From Andrena cerasifolii (Eukaryota; Arthropoda; Insecta; Hymenoptera; Andrenidae), in NCBI RefSeq assembly GCF_050908995.1, contig NC_135118.1, positions 5,828,001 through 5,892,000 of the forward strand: DNA of 64,000 nt, in the 5' to 3' direction. Below, piece after piece: positions 12,971-24,100 of this stretch. The position numbers were made by a program, and so were the translations under genes. The notes under the pieces were generated by a model, which saw only the letters and a list, made by a program, of their open reading frames with translations, made no database searches and was not told where the DNA came from. Each line of letters begins with the position of its first letter. Position 1 is the first letter of the stretch.

Positions 12971-14480
12971 CAGTGGCGAGCAAAAGTGTGAACATCTAAT
13001 GCTGCCCTTATGAGAAGCGCGGTAATGATTAATAATTTGAATTATTTCATAAACACCAGGTTATTATAATTACAAACTGGCAATGAGGGTAGTAAATAAA
13101 ACGCGACGCTATCATTTTCGTTTGCACTAACAATGTGCAGAATATTTCAAACAAATAATAGCTCGATGCAATGTCTACAGTTTTTGGACGTCTCGTTAGA
13201 AGTGTAAAGAACAAATGGTAATGGAAGAATAGAACAGTAGTTGCGATTTGTTGACGATTATAAAAAGAATAGCACGCTTTTATTGTAAAATCCGCCACGT
13301 TTCAGCAGTCTTTAAATTGTTTGAACCGCGACAGTCAACGTGAAGCCACTTACTTAGCGAAGGAAAAAAGAAACTGATCATTTCTTTTCGTGATAAAGGT
13401 TTATCACTACGTAAAAGTACAAGTTCATGTGTGACGCGAGTCAGACAATAGTGGCACAAGATAAGAAAAGCATATGGTTGTGCCTCAACTTAGGCAGAGA
13501 ATGGTAGATCGCGATTTACAAATTTGCGATAGGGGGGCGCGTGAAATTTCCCGACGCATTCGTTCGGAATGTACAAAAACACCGAAGATAGCAGTGCAAG
13601 AATTAAATAGAAATAAGGGCTAGTGAATAGACAATTTGAAATAATTTTTTAGAGTACTTTGAAAAGAATTGGCATAAGAGCTAAATAAAAAACACACACA
13701 CACACAAATTTGCTTTTTCTGACAAGAATGTAAAACTACGAAGAGTATTTGTTAATACCTATAGGGAATGGACGATCGGATGATTGGAAGGGGATGATAT
13801 GGCCCGATAAGTAAAAAATAAATCGATTTGAATCGTATGGAAGATCCTGGTACTGGACCCTCATCAGTAGAAGCAGATCGAAAGTAAAACAGACCACGAA
13901 ATTTGGAGGCAGATTCATCATGCGTTGAGGCTGTTTTTCGCACAAAGTTGTTGGTATTTTAGTAAAAATTGAGGGGATCATACGGGATGAACAGTATTTA
14001 GATCAGAGTTGGGCGTGATCAATTACTTTCGGTGCAATTGCTAGTAATTATGCAGAGCAATTACATCTTAATTGTCAATTGTAATTGTCCTGCACAATTA
14101 CGATTTCAATTACAATGCAATTGTCCCGCAGAATTACGATTAAAATTACAATGTAATTGCAATTGCCTTACACAGTTACAATTACGAGCTATGCAAATAT
14201 AATTGCGCAACACAATTACATGTGGCAATTACAATTGTAATTGTGGTCAAGTAAATTGACGATTACAAAAAGTAACGTGTAAATGAATTACATAATTACG
14301 TTTCAAACGTATTTTGTAATTTGTAATTTGCAATTTGTAATTTGCAATTTGTAATTTGCAATTTGTAATTTGTAATTTGTAATTTGTAATTTGCAATTTG
14401 CAATTTGTAATTGATTACGTTTTGCCCTACTCTGATTCAGATATCTTACAAAATAATTTTCCCGGCAGTTGTTAATTCTT
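12971..14480 (+). pseudogene. Decayed Tc1-like transposon with transposase fragments
   Basis: CAGTGGCGAGCAAAAGTG (12971) resembles a Tc1 terminal repeat. From about 13372 fragments of a Tc1 transposase can be read in shifting frames: ISFRDKGLSLRK (first helix-turn-helix), MVDRDLQICDRGAREISRRI (second), GMIWPDK-KINRFES and YGRSW near the catalytic aspartate region, then KFGGRFIM-R-GCFSH (13890-13950). Stops and frameshifts abound, and a CA microsatellite lies at 13692. The coding remnant is split by an hAT-like MITE at 14004-14434 and resumes after it. I did not find a right terminal repeat. Confidence 0.75.
14004..14434. mobile_element. hAT-like MITE with palindromic CAATTAC/GTAATTG core, inside the Tc1 fossil
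   Basis: The ends CAGAGTTGGGC (14004) and GCCCTACTCTG (to 14434) are near-complements, and the core is a dense run of AATTGTAATTGC-type units. Flanks ATTTAGAT (13996-14003) and ATTCAGAT (14435-14442) match at 7 of 8 positions, an hAT-type duplication. Confidence 0.75.
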
Positions 14481-14576
14481 CTATACTCTATTGGATATAA
14501 TGAAAATGAAGCGGTTCGCGAGAGGAAAACCTGATATTTTTTAAACGGGCAAATATTATGCTAAGCAAATAAATTT

Positions 14577-15215
14577 TCTGAAGGTCAAATTTTTCGAGAT
14601 TCCAAGGTCATTGTCGGTTTTTTTCAAGTACCACGATATATTTTCGCTGCCGTGTTCTTAAAGCTGACAAAAAAGCAAATAATCGAGTTCAAACCACGCG
14701 TGACATGTTGACCTTCAAACGACCTTGAACTACACAAAGGACGTTTCGATGGAAAGAGAGGAACTACGTAAATTTTTTGCGTGTCGGTGCAAATATGTAG
14801 CCGTTTATTTCAGAAGACGTTCAAAAGAATTGCAAGGTTTACAATGAAATTTTCACAACGACAGAAAACATGCGGGGAAGAATTCGACTTCTGTGTACCG
14901 CCATCGCTCCCTAACTTATCGAAACTGCGGAACAAAATTATTCACTCGTCCTATTCGAAAATGTATGAAACTTAAGGATAATCATTTTGATGATCTTCTG
15001 AGATAAATAGCTACAAATTTACAAATCTTACGCTCTTCCATTCTTCCCATAAAAACGTCTTTTTTGTCGCTCAAGGTCATTTGAAAATCAATGTATCATA
15101 CACGGTTGCACTCGGTTTTCTGTCAGCTTTAACAATATGACAAGGAAAATGTATTATCCCGTTTCAAAAAACGACGCTGGGATTGAAATCTCGAAAAATA
15201 TGATCCTGATAAAAT
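14577..15215. mobile_element. Diverged foldback element
   Basis: TTTTTCGAGATTCCAAGGTC (14590) and AAATCTCGAAAAATATGATC (15186) pair, as do TTCTTAAAGCTGACA and TGTCAGCTTTAACAA. Confidence 0.45.
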
Positions 15216-15714
15216 TTTTTTTTACTTATCACGATACTTACCCCTAACAGAACACAGCTTCCGCTCTCATTTTTTCCCATCATCGAAATCAAGCGAGATA
15301 TTTAAGTTAAGGTGCTCAGGTTAGGGGGGGGGGCATCGTTTATAATAGTTTTATATTAAAATTTTGTTGAAGTATTATGTTATGGGTTCTTGTCAATTAT
15401 TTACAGTAAATGTGACGATGTTTAATATGTTACGTGCATAAATTGAAACTACTCTGATATTTATTGTATTAAAGAAATAATTATCGACTATTATTTAAAC
15501 AAACTACTAATAATGTATTTTAATTTCACACATTGAAATAAGAACACGTTTAACAATTAACGGTAATTGTTTACAAAAGGTTGTTGTTAAGGTCCACATT
15601 CTGAACAAATTTTCCCTATATTTAGGTGCAGGTTACAGTTGCTCGGCTTTAGTTTCCGAGATATTCGCAAAAAAATTCAGATCGGTATTTGGTTGGGGAG
15701 AGAACCGTCTAGCG

Positions 15715-15738
15715 CCCCCCCCCCCCACGGGGGGGGGG
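15715..15738. repeat. C12-AC-G10 homopolymer hairpin
   Basis: Twelve C, then AC, then ten G; a separate G10 run lies at 15324-15333. It could form a hairpin or a G-rich secondary structure, or partly reflect sequencing error. Confidence 0.6.
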
Positions 15739-15841
15739 ACACATTTTTATCTTATATCTCTCAAAAGTTGGCTGCTAAACCGATCGAACCCCGACCAATT
15801 AACGATTTGTGTGTGCATGCTTCCTTGCGTCGTCACATATA

Positions 15842-16112
15842 CATGTGCGTCCAGAGGGCGGTGCAAAAGGGGCAGTTACCCCCTTCCACGACTTTTGAGA
15901 AAAAATCGCTTATTTTTAGAAACTGATCTTTATTAAGTTTATACTAACAAAAGTGAATATTTCTAAATTTCGGATTTGAATTTTTAATTAAATTGGCGCT
16001 ACAAAATCAGTTAAAGAAAGCAAACGGGTTACTCGTTTTTTTCATTGCTGTATTTTTCTTCACCGTCGCCCCAGTGTTGCCCCCTCCTGGAAAAAAGTCT
16101 ACGGACGCCGCT
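15842..16112 (+). repeat. Dispersed repeat with GCGTCC...GGACGCC ends (partner 22675-22945 inverted)
   Basis: CTGATCTTTATTAAGTTTA, TCACCGTCGCCCC and TGCCCCCTCCTGGAAAA match the complement of 22675-22945 at high identity over about 240 bp. Confidence 0.7.
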
Positions 16113-16270
16113 GCACGTATACCGAAGTGCGCTATTAGAACATTCATAACTTGGTGAGCGGGAGCACGGGAGTTTGTTTACATTACAAGAACTGTGTGCC
16201 ATCTCAAACTAACCGTTGGCTATCATTTTACGCAATTTTTTACGTCAGAATGAAGCGCACTCGTAATCTA

Positions 16271-16842
16271 ACACGGGGAGGACACCATGTGGTAGACACC
16301 GATTTTGATGAGCCTTGGCAAGTTGGATCTATGTCGAAAATAAGTAGATAGGTGTCCGAGCGTTTCTGCTAATGGGCCTTAATAACAGAGATATTTGCAT
16401 GTAAATTATTAAAAATTTCATAGTGGCCGTGGGGTTTTAGTGCGTAAAAATCCCACACTACCCTAGCGCCCCCGGGGGATTCCCCTCTGAAGGAGTCGGG
16501 GTGCAAATTGAAGATTTCCCCAAGTTAAAAAATAAAATTATAAAAAAATATAATTTATAAAAAAGAATTTATTAAGTTTTTTTTTTAACGTGGAGACATC
16601 TTCAAAAGACACCCCGACGCCTCCAGAAGGGAAACTCCCGCGTGCACCAGGGTAGTGTGGGATTTTTACCCACTAAAACCCCACTGCCGCTATGAAATTT
16701 TTAATAATTTACACGTAAATATATCTATTATTAAGACCTATTGGCTGAAACGCTCGGACACCTATTTACTTATTTTCGACACAGATCCACCCTGCCAAGG
16801 CTCATCAAAATCGGTGTCTACCACACGGTGTCCTCCCCTTGT
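16271..16842. mobile_element. Foldback element with arms of about 270 bp
   Basis: ACACGGGGAGGACACCATGTG at the left pairs with CACACGGTGTCCTCCCCTTGT at the right. GGTAGACACCGATTTTGATGAG, GGTGTCCGAGCGTTTC and GGGGTTTTAGTG also pair. The loop is about 60 bp. ORFs inside are by-products of the palindrome. Confidence 0.75.
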
Positions 16843-17317
16843 AAGTATAATTAAAGCTATTTGCGAATATTTCGGTAACTAAAGCCGAGCGACGGTAACA
16901 TGTACAGGAAAAAGTTATTTAGAATCATGTCCCCGACAATATATTTCAAGGTCATAGAATCGGTGGGGACTGCCCTTTTGTAAATAATCAGCCAATTAAC
17001 TAATTACCTTTCAAGTACATATATTTTTAGATGTGCTGATAGAAATTTTACTTTTTTTTCTTATGCTGAAAAGTGTGAAAACGGTAGTAGTTAGTTAGTT
17101 TGCTATGAAGTAAAACTTCCAATTAGCAAAGATGCTATTTATAGATAGGTATTCGTGTTGAGGAATATCAGTACGAGCAGGTAGATCGGAGTCTGCAAGA
17201 CCTGTTTTCGCGCAGAGTCATAAGGGTTACGAAGATCAACATATTTAAGAAGTTCTTTTACGGTTTTAGACGTCTGTGTTAGCGATACTTAACGTGAGCA
17301 ATTTGAAATCGTCATTC

Positions 17318-18304
17318 CGCCTAAGGGTACGTGAGTACGTTTACGTTGGAACTGCGATAAACGATCAGAGCGGCGATGAGACCGAACCGCAGAAATACAT
17401 CCTACAGTTTTATAATGGAAGTGTTTACATTGAAGCCTACTAACAACTAGATGACCGACGATACAAGCCGTCGAGAGCCAAATACCTATTATTTTTCCTT
17501 CGCTATTATCGTCGTTCTTACCGTTGATACATAGCCTTACCGACGATGAATACAGACAAATTAATAGGCGACTTGTTTATTAGATCTCCTTTATGGGATA
17601 AGACAGATACAGATCACCGCAACATTTTGATTTTTGAATATGTTATAGAGGACCGAAAAATAAGAAATACGTGTTTTTTTTATTTTTCCCCGGTTTCATA
17701 TTTGGGGGGTGAAAGCTGCGTTGAAAGTTAGGGTTGAAAAATCATTTTTGTGGAATATCTCGAGAACTATTAGAGATAGGGGAATAGTGTCAATGGACGA
17801 ATTTTGTGTCTTTGAATGCGAAATATCACTGACTCACCAGATTTTCAAAAATCCACAAAAATGATTTTTCAACCCTAACTTTGAACGCAGTTTTCACCAC
17901 CCAAATATGAAAACGGGGGGAAATAAAAAAACGCGTATTTCTTATTTTTCGGCCCTCTATAACATATCCGAAAATCAAAATGATCGGAGGCGGACACCTA
18001 AAATAGTCTCCTTGTTAGATAAGTTATGGGATGAAGTTAAATTAAACACTGCTCAATGTTTACGTTTACTGCGTCGCCGTTTTCCCGGTGTATCATTTAG
18101 CGGGACTTGGGGATAGCAATTCTTATTCAGAATCACTCCTGTTAAATGGTTCATCTTTGCGAAACCTTAAACGAAATTTTACTACGCTACGCACCTCCGT
18201 TATTAACACACCAGAGAAAGATATTTTTGAGCAGCTTTTATCGGCGCCTGATCGACGCTGTTATAGCTTCTATCTCAGCTCCAGCATAAACGTACCCTAA
18301 GGCG
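17318..18304. mobile_element. Near-1-kb long palindrome
   Basis: CGCCTAAGGGTACGT at the left pairs with ACGTACCCTAAGGCG at the right, and the inner arms (TAACTTTCAACGCAG-type block, GGGTTGAAAAATCATTTTTG) pair closely around 17800. Confidence 0.75.
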
Positions 18305-18539
18305 TCACTAATTATTTTAAGTAGTAACGCAGCGTGATATTTCCTCTTTTAGCGTTATGTATTTGACCTTTACGAAAACGACTCGCGATGATTTCTAATG
18401 AAATATACATAAATGGAATCTTAGCTTCCTGATCGAAATTTATTATTAGCATATGCTTTATGTGGTTTCATTGCAAAATAAGAGCATTTTTTCTCTTTGA
18501 TAATTAATAACGAAAATTATTTTTAAAGTAACCGATTAA

Positions 18540-19180
18540 GGGGGAACACCACTGCGACGGCAAGAAAAATAAGCCATTTTTAGGAATTATTTTCAGGAAT
18601 AATTTACAGCTTTCGTATTAAATTTGTATTGCCTACTTTTGGTAGAATGTCTCGTGAGGCTATAAAAAAATGAATAGAAAAACATGCATAAGTTTTAATA
18701 TATTAATTAATCTTCTAAACATCCTTCCAGCAGGATGTGTAACTGTGGAACAGCAGGTCCGAAATCATATTTCATTTTTTGTTTATAAACTATATGAGTG
18801 TGGTTTACGTTGCACGTACGGATTTTTTGTATTGGAAACGAATTTTTTTAAATACGCTCGAAAAGCTGTCCATCTTATTTGCAGATCTTCGAAACTTATT
18901 CTTCTAAAGCGCACCATTTTTACAAAAATAATTTGTTTAGAAAATCGGTACGTGCAACGGACACTACACTCATATAGTTTATTACAAAAAAAGGAAATTT
19001 GATTTCAGACCTGCTGTTCCATAGTTGCACTTCCTACCAGCGCACGTGAAGAGTCTAGAAGATTAATTATTAATGTATTAAAATTTATGCATGCTTTTCT
19101 ATTCATTTTTCTTTATAGTCTGTTATAGTGAAACTTTAAATTATTCCTGAAAGATTCTTAAGAAAGGCTTATTTTTTTAA
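18540..19180. mobile_element. Foldback element with a TTAA-flanked left end
   Basis: TTAA (18536-18539) precedes GGGGGAACACC. Arms pair around GAATAGAAAAACATGCATAA and GGAACAGCAGGTCTGAAATC. The right terminus appears truncated. Confidence 0.55.
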
Positions 19181-19805
19181 AAAGTGTAGATACATTTCAA
19201 ATATATGATTATTTTCTTCTTTATTTATTAGTGTCGTATCTCCTGTATTTTTGTATAAAAGTGTATGTTATTCTTTTGATACATACTATATCGTGTGATT
19301 ACATTTCACGTTATAGATCATGATTATCATGATATTCTTGCCGATACGAATTCTAGTTATAACTATTAAATAATGCACACATTTTATACATATGTATATA
19401 TTAGGTTATTCCTGTATGCAAGGTGACTTTTGTTATACGTATTTCTCATAGCGTAGTAAAATCTTACGGATTTTGTATTAAAATCTATTTTAATTACATT
19501 TTAATTGCATACGTTGTTGTCGCCTTTTCTCAATTAAAATATACAGTTCTAATGAAAGAACCCTACGCTGCGGGACCAAAGTTCTTTGTTTTTCTGTTAG
19601 ACTGCAAACAGTTTAATTTGCTCATAACAAAACCATTTAATAATTTTTTGATTGTAAGGTAACAGTTCGCGATAGATAAATTCTTTTCTATCGCACCGAA
19701 CAGACTGTAAAGGTTTCTGCGAATATAATTCTAGTTTCGGGGTATTGAAATATTACTATAACATATCTGCTGCCCTTAGTTATAATGTTAGTTACGGCGT
19801 GGGCT

Positions 19806-20182
19806 ATACAGAGTGTTCCATTTGAAGTTTCGCACGTATTTCGGATTCCGCGGATAAAGAACGACCTGGAGGTTCAACGAAGTTAAGTTTTGAACGGCAA
19901 TAAATGACCGCGAATGACCTTGGAACACCAACGTGTTATAGGTCGATGAATTCGTCATGGAACAGGCTACAAGTCCATCCGAATAAGAATATACGGTTCT
20001 ATTTAAAAAAAAACCAAGGTCACCTTGAAATCTCGAAGACACGTGCAGCTAGATAAAATTTGTCACCACCAAAAGATGTGCGCCGTGAAACAAAATAAGT
20101 TTTACTTGAAACACTTTTTTCAGTAACGAATAGTGTAGGAGATAATTGCGTGCGAAGCTTCAAATGGGACACCCTGTATACA
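19806..20182. mobile_element. Same family as 7001-7830, internally deleted copy
   Basis: It starts ACAGAGTGTTCCATTTGAAG and ends CTTCAAATGGGACACCCTGT, but keeps essentially only the right arm between the ends. Confidence 0.65.
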
Positions 20183-20433
20183 CATAGCATTGTAAGTTAT
20201 TTTCTGACGAAATTCTTTGTTCAGATCATGTAAAACACAGGGCAATACATATATCTTTTTATGCGAGATGTATGAACCGTTGTCAAATCGGTCTAAGAGG
20301 GTGAAAGTAGGGTTGTTACCTTTTTTTACAAGAAAGCAACGTAAATTTGCTGTCGTGGAGTATAAAAAATTACGCTCAAATCCTGTTGGGGTTTGTATCT
20401 TCTGAGCAACCAGATTCAATTTAGCTTGCCCCT

Positions 20434-20520
20434 GGACAAAACGCAAATGTGGCGCCGGCCTAAGAGACAGCTGGCGCCACGTTCGCGTTTTGTCCGCGCC
20501 GGCGCCACATTTGCATTTTA
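20434..20520. repeat. GC-rich hairpin repeat
   Basis: GGACAAAACGCAAATGTGGCG pairs with CGCCACGTTCGCGTTTTGTCC (to 20495). A third arm, GCCGGCGCCACATTTGCATTTT, follows directly. Confidence 0.6.
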
Positions 20521-21150
20521 TATAGAAATCATTTGTTACGTCCCAAGCATTTCTTTTTAAATAACCCAGGGAAGAAGGGGTTTTGACCTGGAAATTTGCG
20601 AGGGCTCTTTGAATTATACAATAAGTTGTATTATTTAGTTCTATACTTTCTTTCGAAGAGGTTTTTAATAAAAAAATAATTTTTTCGTAACCATATGTTT
20701 CAAGATTTCAAAGTCATCGTAGTTTCTTTTTAAATGGGATTATATATTTTGGTTATTATAGTTTTATAACTGATGAAAAACGAATTCAGAGTACTTATTG
20801 TTAGAGGCGCAAGTTCGGCGAAGCTCTCTGTGTGTAACAAATGAAGAAATAAACGTATTTAGTTTGAATATAGTAGTAAAGAAAAGATAAAGCATATAAA
20901 ACAATATTACATATTGATTGTTTTTAATTAAACAACATCCTATCATATATGACGCGGGAAGAATAATCTTCGTACCTGTGATAAAGTAGAATACAGGGAA
21001 TGGTTAAAGAATCTATTATATCTGTTACTAACAATAATATTCTCGATAGTGTTAGTGGAAGATATTGCTGATAATCTGTGTGTAATTACATTCTTCTGCC
21101 ATGTTTTCAGATAAATTTTATTCGAGGTTCCTCACCATACTCCCTCCAAC

Positions 21151-24100
21151 ATGACAGCCAAAACGGAAAAGACAAAACTGATTCCGCCGGACGGAGGATG
21201 GGGATGGGTGGTCCTTTCCTCTGCCCTTACTGTGAATTTGCTTATTCCGGGAACCGTAAAGTCATTCGGCGTTCTTTTCGTTGAATTTCTTCATGTTTTT
21301 AAAGCATCTTCCACTGCGGCCGCGTGGATGCCAGCTTTATGTTATTTCTTATACAACTCTTTAGGTAAATAATTTAACGCGCTCTTATTTTTCTAATTAT
21401 CTCATTTAACATATTTTGTAATAATTAATACAATTACTTATAATTAACGTTATACGGATATTTCATCTTATTATTTCACTATTTCAGGTTGATTTTTGCG
21501 CTTTCAACGCTATATTAAATATAAATTAAAATTATAAAGCAAGACATATTTTATAGGTCCTTTATCGAGCATCTTGTCCACCAAGTACTCCTACAAAACA
21601 GTAACCATCATCGGTGGCACCTTCGCGGCGTCTGGAATGATGTTGAGTTATTTCGCAAACTCGGTTACCTACTTATATGTTAGGTAGGATACGATTCATC
21701 TTGGAATACTAGTCATTTTAAAGTACTATTATTATTCATATGCATAAGCAGCATGCAACAATAGAGCAATTTTAAGAAACTTTATAGTACTAAGCACATT
21801 TATTGCGCCTTAATAAGATTAATGTATACCAACAGTTTAAAATTTAATTATTTTTATAAAACATATCAGGCACCCACATAGGTATTTGCCGTTGATGTTG
21901 TGACTAAATAAATTGGTATAAATATTTAACAAAAACGTCAGCATTTGCATAAATTATAATCTCTCATTGCCCTACTAGACTATAAATACTCCCTCTATAA
22001 AATTTGTAATTTTTGTAAGAGAAAAAATTACGCAGTGCTTCTTTTAGGCTTTCTTCATTGAAAGAGTCCCTGTCAGATATGTAATTATCCGGAGTTAAAA
22101 ACAAATAGCAGTCAAAAGAGGAGATATCTGGAGAGTACGGTGGATGACAAAAAGTATTCCAGCCAAGTCAATGGAATGGTATTCTTCATTCCTTTGTTGT
22201 ACGGTCAAACTATCAGTAATCACAGATCAGCCAGATCTGGGTGCGTCTGAAAAAGATGTCCCTGGTTCTAAGTTTCTGGAACTAATTTCTAGCTGTACAT
22301 TTAAAATTATGATATAAATTTTTAAAGTAAACAACCGCGAATAAGCTGTTCCGATATTTCCACACGACTGCTTAAAATACAATTATAAATGGACACTGTC
22401 CAAATTCTTTTATTTCTGTATTGTTTGGCATATGCTGAATGCTTTCCCAACGCATCAACGGCAAGGCTTCTGTGGTTACCTGGATATTTGTATATACGCA
22501 ATATTTCGATTTACGAGTTGGCATCAGCACTTTCACATACTCTTGACCGTATGCCCAGCGATAAATTGTAATGCAGGTTTAATGAATGAGTAGGGGGTTA
22601 ATTGGTTAGGTAGCAACGCATGCGCGCAAACACACATACAAATTGTAAGCCAGACATGCTATTTTTCTATCCAGCGCAAGGGCGTCCGTAGGCTTCTTTT
22701 CCAGGAGGGGGCAACTTTGGAGTGACGGTGAAGAAAAATATAGTAATGAAAAAACGAGTAGCCTGCTTGCTTTTTTAACTCATTTTGTAGTGCCAATTTA
22801 ATTAAAAACTTAAATTCAAAATTTAGAAATATTCACTTTTTTAGTATAAACTTAATAAAGATCAGTTTTTAAAAATAAGTGGATTTTTCTCAAAACTCAG
22901 AGGGGGTTAACGGGCCTTTTGTACCCCCTCCCCCGGACGCCCCTGAACTCCGGCGCACGGGTACTTTGTACTCGGTGCACGGAAACTAATGTACGGCGAA
23001 AATCTTATTTGAACGTCCAGCTTGGAAACTTAACTCATCACTTAACGGCAATGCCGTGCCACCTGAAAAGACGCACTTACGTCGTAGTCGAAGTGATGAC
23101 ATAAGGTAGGCTCTTACAACGCCTCGCCTCGGCCGCGATTCCTCGACCGACGGGTCTCTCCTCGAGAATATTCCGAGGAAGAGAGGCGCAGTGAGCCGAG
23201 GCGTAGTGTAAACTAAATTGCCAAAATGCATAAGCAAAGCATAGGAAGAATAAAATGAGCTGACGCAAGGCGTAGTGGGAGTCTATCTACAGGATGCCCC
23301 AAAATTGAGGGACCATCCTGAACATGCAATATCTTGATGCAAAAAGACGTTCGTTCTCGAGATAGGGTAGGTGTACCGTTTGTGGCCATTGCATCATTAT
23401 CTTATTTTTAAACTGCTTGCGTATCGTTATTATGTGGAGAATTTCACGTCATGAATATTCTGTTTAGTACACCGCCAGAAATATAAGGTTATATTTATTG
23501 CTTACACGAACAAATATTATATTTTTTAAGAAGTGGCCAAAACTGGTACTATATCTTAAAGTGGCTACAAATGGTGCATCTGCCCTATTAACAGTTGAAT
23601 ATTAACGGTCGAACTTCCGGGCCGCGCGGTTTATATTCGAATACTTAGATTATTCGAATATTCGTTACGGCCCAAGAGCATGCGAGCGAGTTAATATCTC
23701 GAGAACGAAGCCTCGGATCCTAAACTGGCAAAGGACTTTCCGATGTCTTTTTGCGTCAGGATATTGCATGTTCAGGATTGTCCCTCAATTTTGGGACAGC
23801 CTGTACACGACGCAATGCCACGGGTCAAGTAACTGCCAGATCTGGCTAACGCGCGCCGGCAGTAGTCTAATGTACAGAAGTCCCTCGCGCATTTTCAACA
23901 ATTAATTACTTGGAAACGAAGCCTCAAATGCATTTTCATCATTCTTGATTTTCGTCTTATTTTGGCATGTAGAACCACCCCTTAATGTTTCTGACACCTG
24001 TTGCCAAAAACATCATGAAGATATAATAAACAATATAGAAGTTAAAATTCTCATTAATGTTAGCATGTGTTCAATTCAAAGCACGGAGTGAGCTTGACGA

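Noticed and set aside
14780..14975. 64-codon ORF at 14781-14975
   Set aside because: It starts at a non-ATG codon inside a diverged foldback and resembles nothing known.
16151..16882. Two plus-strand ORFs of 66 and 75 codons
   Set aside because: They are translations of the two arms of the foldback 16271-16842; their similarity is that of inverted DNA, not of proteins.
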